Part shown: positions 37,710 to 46,060 of the stretch, in pieces
How positions within the stretch are numbered: position 1 is the stretch's first letter
Layout: every line of letters starts with the position of its first letter
Origin: Aerolutibacter ruishenii
Lineage (GTDB): Bacteria > Pseudomonadota > Gammaproteobacteria > Xanthomonadales > Xanthomonadaceae
Assembly: GCF_007830115.1 (NCBI RefSeq)
Contig: NZ_VLKP01000004.1
Span: 1 to 64,000, forward strand
Length of the DNA stretch: 64,000 nt
Reading direction: 5' to 3'
The notes under the pieces: generated by a model
The model's database searches: none
What the model saw: the letters and a program-made list of their open reading frames with translations, nothing else
What the model was told of the DNA's origin: nothing
Made by a program: the position numbers and the translations under genes

Positions 37710-38801
37710 TCAGAGGGGCTCGAGGCCGCGGATCTCGCGGATGCCGAGCCCGGCGGCGTCGGTCACCGAAATCTCCGATTCGTTGAAGATCACCCCGCCA
37801 TCGACGGGGTTGAACGCGCATAGTGACGGCCCGTCCAGGTCCACCTTGGTGATCGCATCGGCCTTGGCCACCGCCAGGTGCACCGCGGCGGCCACGCTGA
37901 TGCTGGACTCCAGCATGCAGCCGATCATGCATTCCACGCCATGCAACGCAGCGATGTCGGCGATGCGGATCGCATTGGACAGCCCGCCGGTCTTCATCAG
38001 CTTGATGTTGATGATGTCGGCCGCGCGCATCTGGATCAGTTCGATCACCTCGGTGGGACCGAACACGCTCTCGTCGGCCATGATCGGCGTGTGCACCCGT
38101 TCGGTGACGTACTTCATGCCATCCAGGTCGCGCGCCTTGACCGGCTGCTCCACCAGTTCCAGCTGCACGCCGGCATCCTCCAGCAGGCCGATGGCGTGCA
38201 CGGCCTGCTTGGCGGTCCAGCCCTGGTTGGCGTCCAGGCGCAGCAGCGCGCGGCCCTCGACCGCGGCATGGATCGCCTTGACCCGTTCGATGTCCACGCC
38301 GATGTCCTTGCCCACCTTGATCTTCAGCGACTCGAACCCGCGCTCCACGGCGTCGATCGAGTCAGCCACCATCTTCTCGATGTAGTCCACGCTGATGGTG
38401 ATGTCGGTGGTGATCAGCGGGTCGCCACCACCGAGGGCCTTGTACAGCGGCACCCCGTAGAGTTGCCCGAACAGGTCATACACCGCGATTTCGACCGCGG
38501 CCTTGGCGCTGGTGTTTCGCTCGAGGGCGCCCTGGATCAACCCGGTGATGCGGTTGAGGTTGGCCACCTCCTGGCCGATCACCCGCGGCGCGATGAACTT
38601 GTCGATCGCGTCGATGATCGAGCCGTGGGTGTCGCCGGTGATCACGGCGGTGGCGGGCGCTTCGCCGTAACCCACGTGGCCGGTGTCGGTATGCACGCAC
38701 ACCACGATGTCCTCGACCGCCGTTACCGTGCGCAGCGCGGTCTTGAAAGGTGTCTTCAACGGGACACGCAGCATGCCGAAACGGATCTTGGTGATCTTCA
38801 T
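37710..38801 (-). CDS. Enolase-superfamily dipeptide epimerase, second copy, 363 aa
   Basis: Paralog of 15226-16332 with the same catalytic set: SLKIKVGKD, LDANQGW, LVEQPV, ADES and NIKLMK. The N-terminus MKITKIRFGMLRVPLKTPF is nearly identical. It retains the superfamily GYGEAPA motif that the other copy has lost. Predicted to interconvert L-Ala-D-Glu and L-Ala-L-Glu. It lies between the DUF819 gene (101-base gap) and the RpiR gene (no gap), so it is firmly part of the regulated operon. Confidence 0.91.
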   Translation of the reverse strand: MKITKIRFGMLRVPLKTPFKTALRTVTAVEDIVVCVHTDTGHVGYGEAPATAVITGDTHGSIIDAIDKFIAPRVIGQEVANLNRITGLIQGALERNTSAKAAVEIAVYDLFGQLYGVPLYKALGGGDPLITTDITISVDYIEKMVADSIDAVERGFESLKIKVGKDIGVDIERVKAIHAAVEGRALLRLDANQGWTAKQAVHAIGLLEDAGVQLELVEQPVKARDLDGMKYVTERVHTPIMADESVFGPTEVIELIQMRAADIINIKLMKTGGLSNAIRIADIAALHGVECMIGCMLESSISVAAAVHLAVAKADAITKVDLDGPSLCAFNPVDGGVIFNESEISVTDAAGLGIREIRGLEPL

Positions 38802-38902
38802 CGTGCCTCGGCCGGAAGGGTTGGGTGGCAGTCAGTGGCGGGTGCGCTGGGTGGCAACGTTGCGTTGCCCATCAGTGCGGAAAACGGAATGTGCAGCATG
38901 CA

Positions 38903-40060
38903 TCAACTTGCAGCTGGCGACAGGCCCGACAGCAGGCCGGCCATCGTCAGGCCCACGGCGGTGCCCAGCACCAGGCCCAGCGTTGCCAGCAGCACCGCCG
39001 CCGGCACCAGTGCCCGCGAATAGGTCGCCGCCAGCACCGGCGCGGTGGCGACCCCACCGATCTGCGCCAGCGAGGCGATGCCGCACAGGTGCAGGTCGAA
39101 GCGGAACAGCCGTGCCGCCAACGCGAGCAGCAGCACATGCAGGCCCAGCACGCAGAATCCCACGGCGACGAACAAGGGAGCGGTCGCCAGGCCCTCGAAG
39201 TTGCTCTGCGACGCCAGCACGGCCACCAGGCAGGCCAGCAGGGCCTGTGCCAGGGGCGCGGGCACGGGTGAGCGGGCCAGTGGCGTGTGCGCCAGCAGCA
39301 GGCCTGCGGCGGTGGCGATGATCACCGTCCATGCGGTTGCGGTCAGCAGGCCGTTGGCCGGCAGCATCGCCGCCGTCGCCGCGGCCGTGTTGCCCACGGC
39401 GAGCGCCGCGCCCAGCCACAGCAGCACGCTGCCCGGACCCGCCTCGCCTTTGGCAACGGGAACCACCTCGGGCAGCGGCGGGCGCTCGCTGGCGCGCGTC
39501 CAGCGATTGAATGCCGGCGCCAGGCGACCGGCCGAGAACAACGCCACCACCCACACGGAGTAGCACAGCGCATCGGCCAGCAGCACCGATGGCAACAGGT
39601 TGTCCGGCAGCTCGACCGATTGCTTGACCGCGACCAGGTTGGCCGAGCCGCCTGTCCAGGTGGCGCTCAGCGCCGCCAGCATCTTCCAGCCGTCATCCGG
39701 CAGGACATGGCGGAAGGCCAGGTACGCCAGCATGATCGCCACCAGGATGCTGGCCATCGCAGTGGCGAACACGGCCAGCATGCGCGGGCCCAGGGCGAGG
39801 ATGGCGCGCAGGTCGCAGCCGGTCATCAGCAGGAACAGCAGCGCCGGCAGCAGTTGTGTGGTCAGCGTGCGTTGTGCCGTGGTGATGGCCGGCGTGGCCT
39901 GCCACACCCCGGTGACTGCCAGGGCGGTCACGAACAGGTAGGTCAGGACGATCGGCGGCAGGGTGGAGAACAGCCGCCAGCCGTAGCGTTGTTCCAGGGT
40001 CGGGAACAGGCCGGCCGACAGCAGCAGGATCGCCAGGTAAGGCCACACCGTTTCGATCAT
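38903..40060 (-). CDS. DUF819-family integral membrane protein, 385 aa
   Basis: About ten to eleven hydrophobic helices with the DUF819 hallmarks LLFLLMTGCDLRAI, SATWTGGSANLVAVKQ and GGVATAPVLAATYSR. The family looks like a secondary transporter and is often found next to dipeptide epimerases, but no substrate is established to my knowledge. As the first gene of this operon it is the best candidate for moving muropeptide dipeptides or their amino acids across the inner membrane. GGGGA stands 6 bases before the ATG; operator and promoter lie about 70-115 bases upstream. Confidence 0.85.
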   Translation of the reverse strand: MIETVWPYLAILLLSAGLFPTLEQRYGWRLFSTLPPIVLTYLFVTALAVTGVWQATPAITTAQRTLTTQLLPALLFLLMTGCDLRAILALGPRMLAVFATAMASILVAIMLAYLAFRHVLPDDGWKMLAALSATWTGGSANLVAVKQSVELPDNLLPSVLLADALCYSVWVVALFSAGRLAPAFNRWTRASERPPLPEVVPVAKGEAGPGSVLLWLGAALAVGNTAAATAAMLPANGLLTATAWTVIIATAAGLLLAHTPLARSPVPAPLAQALLACLVAVLASQSNFEGLATAPLFVAVGFCVLGLHVLLLALAARLFRFDLHLCGIASLAQIGGVATAPVLAATYSRALVPAAVLLATLGLVLGTAVGLTMAGLLSGLSPAAS

Positions 40061-40131
40061 TCATGTCCCCTGGCGCGTCGGCCCAATGCCAGGCGAAGAC
40101 TGCCCGGCGGCTCGACTGGAATCGTTACGGA

Positions 40132-40160
40132 ATAGGAACTTCAATCGACAATTAAGTCAA
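40132..40160 (-). promoter_or_regulatory. Promoter of the DUF819-epimerase-RpiR operon
   Basis: On the minus strand, TTGACT (40160-40155), 17 bases and TCCTAT (40137-40132). The -35 box overlaps the left end of the operator, so a bound repressor would block it. Confidence 0.45.
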
Positions 40161-40173
40161 GAATAAATTATTG
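40158..40173. promoter_or_regulatory. Candidate RpiR operator 2
   Basis: CAAGAATAAATTATTG, identical in all 16 bases to 17858-17873, about 100 bases before the first gene of the operon that encodes the RpiR regulator. This supports autoregulation and joint control with the divergent locus at 17.8 kb. Confidence 0.7.
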
Positions 40174-40322
40174 TCAAACGGGCGTGGCAGGGCGCGTGCG
40201 TGCTGGAAGACGCGAATCACAGGAAGTGGAGACGACACCTGGGCGTGGCTGCGCAGCAGGATCCGCGCACGGCCGCGGCGATGCCGCCATACGCGTGTCC
40301 GTCTGGAGCGCCCTCGGGGACG

Positions 40323-40358
40323 GGAAACAAAAATGGCCAGGCAAATGCCTGGCCATTT
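40323..40358 (-). terminator. Rho-independent terminator behind tRNA-Ala
   Basis: Perfect 13-bp stem AAATGGCCAGGCA/TGCCTGGCCATTT (40331-40343 and 40346-40358) with a two-base loop. On the minus strand it is followed by TTGTTT, a T-rich tail. It ends the rnd-tRNA-Ala transcript. Confidence 0.85.
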
Positions 40359-40365
40359 GGAAAAG

Positions 40366-40441
<76 letters not shown>

Positions 40442-40454
40442 ACGGCAGGCGGCA

Positions 40455-41582
40455 TTATACGGATGTCGTTGCGTTGTCGCCAGTCGTCAACAAGGGGCCC
40501 AGCGTCGGCTCCAGCACGGCACGTCGCCAGCCGCCGAGGGCGCTGGGCCACTCCCCGGTGTCCATCAGCGCTTCCAGCCACCGGCGCGACGCGAGCACCC
40601 CGTCAGGCAAGTCCAGTTCGCGGCTACGCGCGGCCACCGCGTCCTGCAGGCGACGCAGCAGATGCTTGTCGCGGGTTTCCGCCTGGCGCGCATCGGGCGC
40701 TTGCGCCTCGTCGGCCAGCGGCGTCTGCAACGCCTGCCAGACGGCATCGGCCAGTTTGCGCGGCGCCTTGGGCTGGCTGTCGAACACGCGCAGCAGTCCG
40801 CCAAGGTCGATGGGCGGATTGCGCGCCAGGTTGACTGCCAGTTCGTTGTCCAGGATCCAGGTGCGCGGGCGGTCGTGGGTGCGTGCGTACTGGTCGCGCC
40901 AACGCAGCAGTCGCAGCAGGCGTCGTTGCACATCGGGCTCAAGGAAGCCGGCACTGCGCAGCGACAGGTGCGGCCAGCGCTCCGGGCCTTCGGCCATGGC
41001 GTTGGCCAGGGTTCGGGCCGCGTCTTCTTCCAGCCATGCCAGGCGCCCCGTGCGCTGCAACTGGTCGGCCAGCACGTCATGCATCTCGAACAGGTGGCGC
41101 ACGTCGTCGGCGGCATACTCCAACTGGGCCGCCGACAATGGGCGCCGCAACCAGTCCGACCGCGTCTCGCCCTTGGCCAGGGCGGTGCCCGTCAACTGTT
41201 CCACCAGCTTCTGGTAGCCCACTCCGCTGCCGATACCCGCCATCGCCGCGGCCGCCTGCGTGTCGAACAAGGGGGTCGGCACGACCCCGCAGGTGTGCCG
41301 GAAGGCCACGAGGTCCTCGCTGGGGCTGTGCATCACCTTGAGGATGCGGGTGTCGGCCAGGATGCCGGTCAGTGCCTCGGCCATCCCCGGGACCAGTGGG
41401 TCGACCAGCAGGATGTCGTCCGGGGCCAGGCTGCCACGGCCCGTGTCCAGCGCGATCTGCACCAGCGCCAGTTGCGGCCAGAAGGTGCGCTCGCGGATGA
41501 ACTCGGTGTCCAGCCCGATGCGGCCCGGGCGTTGGGCAAAGTGCGCCTGCAGCGCGGCGGGGTCGTTGATCCAGATGGGCAC
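40455..41582 (-). CDS. rnd: Ribonuclease D, 375 aa
   Basis: DEDDy 3'-5' exoribonuclease of tRNA and RNA maturation. Catalytic motifs: [13 protein letters not shown] (D, E), [10 protein letters not shown] (D) and [12 protein letters not shown] (Y and D). The HRDC domain lies at about 205-290 and a second helical repeat follows. GTG 41582 ([10 protein letters not shown]) is chosen because the family starts there; GTG 41597 is possible and neither has a clear ribosome-binding site. It is followed by tRNA-Ala on the same strand, a fitting substrate. Confidence 0.93.
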   Translation of the reverse strand: MPIWINDPAALQAHFAQRPGRIGLDTEFIRERTFWPQLALVQIALDTGRGSLAPDDILLVDPLVPGMAEALTGILADTRILKVMHSPSEDLVAFRHTCGVVPTPLFDTQAAAAMAGIGSGVGYQKLVEQLTGTALAKGETRSDWLRRPLSAAQLEYAADDVRHLFEMHDVLADQLQRTGRLAWLEEDAARTLANAMAEGPERWPHLSLRSAGFLEPDVQRRLLRLLRWRDQYARTHDRPRTWILDNELAVNLARNPPIDLGGLLRVFDSQPKAPRKLADAVWQALQTPLADEAQAPDARQAETRDKHLLRRLQDAVAARSRELDLPDGVLASRRWLEALMDTGEWPSALGGWRRAVLEPTLGPLLTTGDNATTSV

Positions 41583-41678
41583 GGGGCGGTCGTTCACGCA
41601 ATCGGGTTGCCGGGGCGGGCGACAATAGCCTACTTTCAGCCGGGCCGGCATGTGGCGCGGCCGGGCAGGAGAGGGCAA

Positions 41679-43523
41679 TTGCGGGGATTCGTGGTGGTGG
41701 GCATGGTGGCGACGCTGTTGCTGGCGGGGTGTTCCCGCGAGCAGGGTGACGGCCATGGACGTGCCGCTGATTCGCCCGCCAAGGGCCCCCATCCCCTGGT
41801 CACCGTCAGCGAGGACCAGGCCGTGTCGCCGGTGGGGCCGTGGCATCCGGCCGCCGTGGAGGTGACCGACGCCAATGCAGCGTCGCTGGCGAAGCAGGCT
41901 GAAGCGGCCCTTGGCGAGGGCAACCTGTATGCCGATTCGCATAGCGCACTGCCGATCCTGCTTGCCCTGGCCCGGCATGCCCCCAGCGACAACGCGGTCG
42001 CCGCAGCACTGTCGCGGGCGACCCGCGCGCTGCTGCAGCAGGGCGACACGGCCCTTGCCGCGATCGATTCCGACCCTGACGCACTGCGTGGCGCCCACGA
42101 GGTGGCCGCCGTGGCGCGCAGCATCGCGCCCGCCGACGAGGCGGTGCAGGCGTACCTCGGTCGGGTGGACCGTGCAGAAGCGGCCGCCAACGCCAACCGC
42201 AGCGGTGAACGCGCACTGGTTGCGGGCGAGGTGGGAGAGGATGGCAAGGCTGGAGCGCTGCAGCAGTTCCGGCAGGCGTTGCAGTGGCGCCCCGGCGACG
42301 CCCGCGCCCAGCAGGGACTCGCGGCCGCCGAAAGCCAGTTGATCCGGCGCGCTGAGCAGGCGGCGGAGAAACATGACTATGCCGCCGCGGAGCGCTGGCT
42401 CGGATCCGCCGGCAAGGTGCGCGGCGACCTGGGCACCGTTGACCATGCCCGCGCCCAGATCGCCCAGCGGCGCGCGGCACGCATTCGCGAGCTGCGCGAC
42501 CTCGCCATCGCCGCATTGGCCAAGGAGGATGGCCTGGACGTGGCGCGGGGCCACCTGGCGTCGCTGCTGCGCATCGCGCCCAGTGGCGATCCCGCCGCCG
42601 TCGAGTTGCGCCAGCGGATCGAACTGGCTTCGCACTACGGCATGTTCCGTCCCGGGCAGGTGTTCACCGAGGCGCTGCGCAACGGCGGCCGCGGCCCGCA
42701 GATGGTCGTGGTGCCGCACGGCGCCTTCCGCATGGGCGCTGCCGAAGGTGAGCCCGATGCCACCGATGCCGAATACCCCGCCCGCAACATCCGCTTTGAT
42801 CGTGGCGTCGCCTTGGCCCGCACCGAGGTCACCGTCGACGAGTTCGGTCGTTTCGTGGCGGCCACCGGCTACCGTTCGCGCGCCGAGCGCCGAGGCTATT
42901 CCACCGCCTACGACGAGCGCAGCGGCAACCTGGTGCGCCGGAGCAGGGTGGACTGGCGCTCGGACTACGCGGGCAAGCCCGCGGCCGGGCACATGCCGGT
43001 GCTGCACGTGAGCTGGCAGGACGCGCACGCCTACGCCGAGTGGCTGGCCGAGCAGACCGGCCAGCGCTATCGCCTGCCCAGCGAAGCCGAGTTCGAATAC
43101 GCGTTGCGGGCGACCAGCGTGTCGCGTTTCCCGTGGCCGGGCGAGGTCCCTCCGCCGGGGGCAGGCAATTTCACCGGCGGCAAGGACGAATCGCCCAGCG
43201 GCAGGAAGTGGCGCAACGCCTTCAAGGGGTACGGCGACGATGCCTGGGGACCGGCGCTGGTTGGTGGTTATTCAGCGAATGCATTCGGCCTTCACGACCT
43301 TGCCGGCAATGTAAGCGAGTGGGTGGCGGACTGCTGGCACGACACCTACCGCCGCGCACCCGACGATGGCCAGGCCTGGGTGAACCCGGGGTGTCGCGCG
43401 GCGGTGGTACGGGGTGGCTCCTGGGCCAGCTCGCCCGCGCAGACCCGGTCCGCATGGCGGCTGGGCAGCGACCGTAACACCACCAATGCCCGTGTTGGCT
43501 TCAGGGTCGCGCGGGAGATCTGA
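41679..43523 (+). CDS. Lipoprotein with helical repeats and a formylglycine-enzyme-like domain, 614 aa
   Basis: Lipobox LLAGC near residue 16-20. An alanine-rich helical region resembling tetratricopeptide repeats spans about 60-320. A C-terminal SUMF1/FGE-sulfatase domain (about 340-614) has MVVVPHGAFRMG, PVLHVSWQDAHAYAEWLAEQTG, YRLPSEAEFEYALRA, FGLHDLAGNVSEWVADCW and VVRGGSW. The two active-site cysteines of true formylglycine enzymes are absent (GGSWASSPAQTRSAWR), so it should not activate sulfatases. It is more likely a binding or envelope protein. TTG 41679 is used because AGGAG lies 7 bases upstream; the later in-frame GTG/ATG codons are alternatives. Confidence 0.85.
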   Translation: MRGFVVVGMVATLLLAGCSREQGDGHGRAADSPAKGPHPLVTVSEDQAVSPVGPWHPAAVEVTDANAASLAKQAEAALGEGNLYADSHSALPILLALARHAPSDNAVAAALSRATRALLQQGDTALAAIDSDPDALRGAHEVAAVARSIAPADEAVQAYLGRVDRAEAAANANRSGERALVAGEVGEDGKAGALQQFRQALQWRPGDARAQQGLAAAESQLIRRAEQAAEKHDYAAAERWLGSAGKVRGDLGTVDHARAQIAQRRAARIRELRDLAIAALAKEDGLDVARGHLASLLRIAPSGDPAAVELRQRIELASHYGMFRPGQVFTEALRNGGRGPQMVVVPHGAFRMGAAEGEPDATDAEYPARNIRFDRGVALARTEVTVDEFGRFVAATGYRSRAERRGYSTAYDERSGNLVRRSRVDWRSDYAGKPAAGHMPVLHVSWQDAHAYAEWLAEQTGQRYRLPSEAEFEYALRATSVSRFPWPGEVPPPGAGNFTGGKDESPSGRKWRNAFKGYGDDAWGPALVGGYSANAFGLHDLAGNVSEWVADCWHDTYRRAPDDGQAWVNPGCRAAVVRGGSWASSPAQTRSAWRLGSDRNTTNARVGFRVAREI

Positions 43524-43541
43524 TCTCCGGGAGCGTGTGGC

Positions 43542-44450
43542 ATGAGGATTGACCCCTTGGGCGGACAGCGCCAGTCAGGACGGCAGCGGCGCGGTGGCGG
43601 CATCCGCTGGTGGATCCTGGTTCTGTTCGCCGGTTACGCGGCGTGGCAATGGTTCGGCAATGCCGAGGTCGACCCCTACACCGGGGAGAGGGCGCACTAC
43701 GGCGTGTCGGAGAAGGAAGAGGTCCAGCTGGGCGCACAGGCCTTCCAGGAGGTCCTGGGCGAAGCACAGGCGCAAGGTGCCTTGTTGCCGCCCGATGCCG
43801 AAGTCAGCCAGCAGATCCGCACCATCGCGCAGCGGCTGGTGAGCCGCGTGCCGCAGGTCACGGCCGACATGGCGGCGGCCAACCAGCAGGCCGTGCCGAC
43901 CTCGCACCAGGGTTTCCAATGGGACGTGGCCGTGATCCAGTCCGACCAGGCCAATGCCTTCTGCCTGCCCGGCGGCAAGATGGCGGTGTACACCGGCCTG
44001 ATCCCGGTGGCCCAGAGCCAGGACGCCATGGCGGTGGTGATGGGCCATGAAATCGCCCATGCCCTGCTGCGCCATGGCTCGCAACGCATGGCACAGCAGA
44101 AACTGGTGCAGATGGGGCAGATGGCGACCAGCGCGGCGATCGGGAACATGGACCCGCAGCAGCAGCAGTCGCTGATGGCGGTGTTTGGTGCCGGTGCGGA
44201 GTACGGCCTCATCCTGCCTTACGGGCGCAACCACGAAACCCAGGCGGACGAGGTGGGCCTGATGCTGGCCGCGGCGGCGTGTTACGACCCGCAGCAGGCC
44301 ATCCCGCTGTGGGAGCGCATGTCCGCACTCGGCAGTGGCGAACGACCCTCCGAATTCGCCTCCACCCACCCCGATCCGGCCAACCGCATCCAGCACCTGC
44401 AATCGCTGATGCCGCAGGCGCTGGCCTTCCGCGCCAAGTACTGCCAGTAG
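43542..44450 (+). CDS. Membrane-anchored M48 metalloprotease, 302 aa
   Basis: One N-terminal helix (WWILVLFAGYAAWQWF, about 23-38), then an M48 peptidase domain with the zinc motif HEIAH (VVMGHEIAHALLRHGSQR) and the third ligand in NHETQADEVGL. It resembles LoiP/Oma1-type proteases of envelope quality control. It follows the formylglycine-like gene after 18 bases on the same strand and may be co-transcribed with it. Confidence 0.88.
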   Translation: MRIDPLGGQRQSGRQRRGGGIRWWILVLFAGYAAWQWFGNAEVDPYTGERAHYGVSEKEEVQLGAQAFQEVLGEAQAQGALLPPDAEVSQQIRTIAQRLVSRVPQVTADMAAANQQAVPTSHQGFQWDVAVIQSDQANAFCLPGGKMAVYTGLIPVAQSQDAMAVVMGHEIAHALLRHGSQRMAQQKLVQMGQMATSAAIGNMDPQQQQSLMAVFGAGAEYGLILPYGRNHETQADEVGLMLAAAACYDPQQAIPLWERMSALGSGERPSEFASTHPDPANRIQHLQSLMPQALAFRAKYCQ

Positions 44451-44555
44451 GGCGCTCCCGCCATGCATTGGCCTGCAGGGCGGTGTGCCCGTCGCAGCCG
44501 ATACCGGAAACGTCCAACGGATGGCGTTTCAGGATCGCATCGGAGCCGGAAGCAG

Positions 44556-44578
44556 GAAGCCGGCGCTGGGCCGGCTTC
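44556..44578. terminator. Hairpin between converging genes
   Basis: GAAGCCGGC-GCTGG-GCCGGCTTC, a perfect 9-bp stem between the M48 gene and phaR, which converge here. Neither side has a T-run, so it is an incomplete terminator at best. Confidence 0.4.
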
Positions 44579-44613
44579 GGTGTACGTACTGGCGGTGTCG
44601 GGTTGCGCGGGAC

Positions 44614-45108
44614 TCAGCGCCCGCGCTTGCTGTCCGCGGGCGGCTTGCGCGCGGGGCCGGCGGGAGTGCCCACGCTGCCCGTAAGGTTCTGCTGGAAATC
44701 CTTCCACATGGCCAGGTTGCGTTCGGTCAGCTGGTTCATCAACGACCACGGTGTCTGGCCCAGTACCCCGCCCACCTGGCTGCGGAATTGCTGCTGCTGG
44801 TCCAGGAATACCTGCATCGAGCGTTCCAGGTAACTGCCCATGAAGCCCTGCAGCGAATCGCCGTAGAAGCGGATGATCTGGCTCAGCAGTTGCGTGGAGA
44901 GCACAGGCTCACCGTCCTGCTCGTGCTCGGCGATGATCTGCAACAGCACCTGGCGGGTCAGGTCATCGCCGGATCGCGCATCGCGCACCTCGAAATCCTC
45001 GCCATCGACGATGAGCTGGCGCACGTCCTCGATGGTGATGTAGCTCGAGATCTCGGTGTCGTAGAGACGACGATTCGGGTACTTCTTGATGACGCGGGTC
45101 GAGGCCAT
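44614..45108 (-). CDS. phaR: Polyhydroxyalkanoate synthesis repressor PhaR, 164 aa
   Basis: N-terminal PHB/PHA accumulation regulator DNA-binding domain (RVIKKYPNRRLYDTEISSYITIEDVRQLIVDGEDFEV) and the following PhaR C-domain (LLSQIIRFYGDSLQGFMGSYLERSM). PhaR senses polymer granules and represses phasin and its own gene. It lies downstream of phbB on the same strand. No polymer synthase is in the window. Confidence 0.94.
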   Translation of the reverse strand: MASTRVIKKYPNRRLYDTEISSYITIEDVRQLIVDGEDFEVRDARSGDDLTRQVLLQIIAEHEQDGEPVLSTQLLSQIIRFYGDSLQGFMGSYLERSMQVFLDQQQQFRSQVGGVLGQTPWSLMNQLTERNLAMWKDFQQNLTGSVGTPAGPARKPPADSKRGR

Positions 45109-45278
45109 CGAGCGGAAACTCTAAATCGTGATGCCCTGCAGCATGGCGCAGCACGCGTGGCCTTGCAACTGGCCGCCGGGACGGTGGCCGCCGCCACGGA
45201 AATGACGCGGCCGGCATCGGGTGCCGGCCGCGGTCCGCCCTGGTCCGGTGCCGGGCACCGGTCGTCCCCCGTGGCGGC

Positions 45279-46019
45279 TTACCAGCCCATGTGGTGGCCG
45301 CCATTGATGTCGAGGTTGCTGCCGGTGATCCAGCCGGCCTCCTCGGCGGCCAGGAAGCCCACGCCGTAGGCGATCTCCTCCGGGGTGCCCAGCCGTCCAG
45401 TCGGTATGTCGGCCACGATCTTCGCACGCACGTCCTCGGGCACGGCCATCACCATGTCCGTGGCGATGTAGCCGGGGGAAATGGTGTTGACCGTGATGCC
45501 CAGCTTGGCGCTCTCGCGCGCGAGTGAAATGGTGAAGCCGTGCATGCCGGCCTTCGCCGCGGCGTAGTTGGCCTGGCCATACTGGCCCTTCAGCCCGTTG
45601 ATCGAACTGATCTGGATGATGCGGCCCCACTTGCGGTCGCGCATGCCCTCGATCACCGGGCGCGTCACGTTGAACACGGAGTTGAGGTTGGTGTTGATCA
45701 CCTCGGTCCACTGTTCGGGCTTCATCCGGTGGAACGTACCATCGCGGGTGATGCCCGCGTTGTTGACCAGGATGTCCACCGGGCCGAGTTTCTGCTCGAT
45801 CTCGTGCACCATCGCCGCGGCGTCCGCGGGTGATGTCACGTCACCTTTCACCAGCGTCACGTCATAGCCGTCGGCCTTCATCCGATCCTGCCAGGCCTTG
45901 GCTTTTTCCTCGTTGCGGTAGTTGGTGGCCACCTTGTGGCCCATGTCCGCCAACTTCTTCACGATGGCGGTGCCAATCCCGCCCGTGCCTCCGGTCACCA
46001 GTGCAACGCGCGCTTGCAT
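45279..46019 (-). CDS. phbB: Acetoacetyl-CoA reductase, 246 aa
   Basis: Short-chain dehydrogenase reducing acetoacetyl-CoA to 3-hydroxybutyryl-CoA. NADP-binding TGGTGGIGTAI; catalytic S (QISSINGLKGQYGQ), Y and K (YAAAKAG). NYRNEEKAKAW and the ending LDINGGHHMGW are typical of PhbB/PhaB. AGGAGG lies a few bases before ATG 46019. phaR is 170 bases downstream. Confidence 0.93.
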   Translation of the reverse strand: MQARVALVTGGTGGIGTAIVKKLADMGHKVATNYRNEEKAKAWQDRMKADGYDVTLVKGDVTSPADAAAMVHEIEQKLGPVDILVNNAGITRDGTFHRMKPEQWTEVINTNLNSVFNVTRPVIEGMRDRKWGRIIQISSINGLKGQYGQANYAAAKAGMHGFTISLARESAKLGITVNTISPGYIATDMVMAVPEDVRAKIVADIPTGRLGTPEEIAYGVGFLAAEEAGWITGSNLDINGGHHMGW

Positions 46020-46060
46020 GCCTTTCCTCCTGGCCGCGACCATGCGGCTGCGCCTCGATA

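Larger units (their letters stand above)
40061..40330. other. Intergenic control region of the RpiR operon
   Basis: This holds the promoter (40132-40160) and operator (40158-40173) of the leftward operon. Bases 40180-40330 contain no gene that I can support; only short shadow frames occur there. Confidence 0.6.

Noticed and set aside
15226-40173. A complete cytoplasmic murein recycling pathway
   Set aside because: AmpG, NagZ, AmgK, MurU and Mpl are not in the window. The genes here fit peptide scavenging and dipeptide use rather than full recycling.
41679-43523. Sulfatase-maturing formylglycine enzyme
   Set aside because: Active-site cysteines are missing and no sulfatase gene is near.
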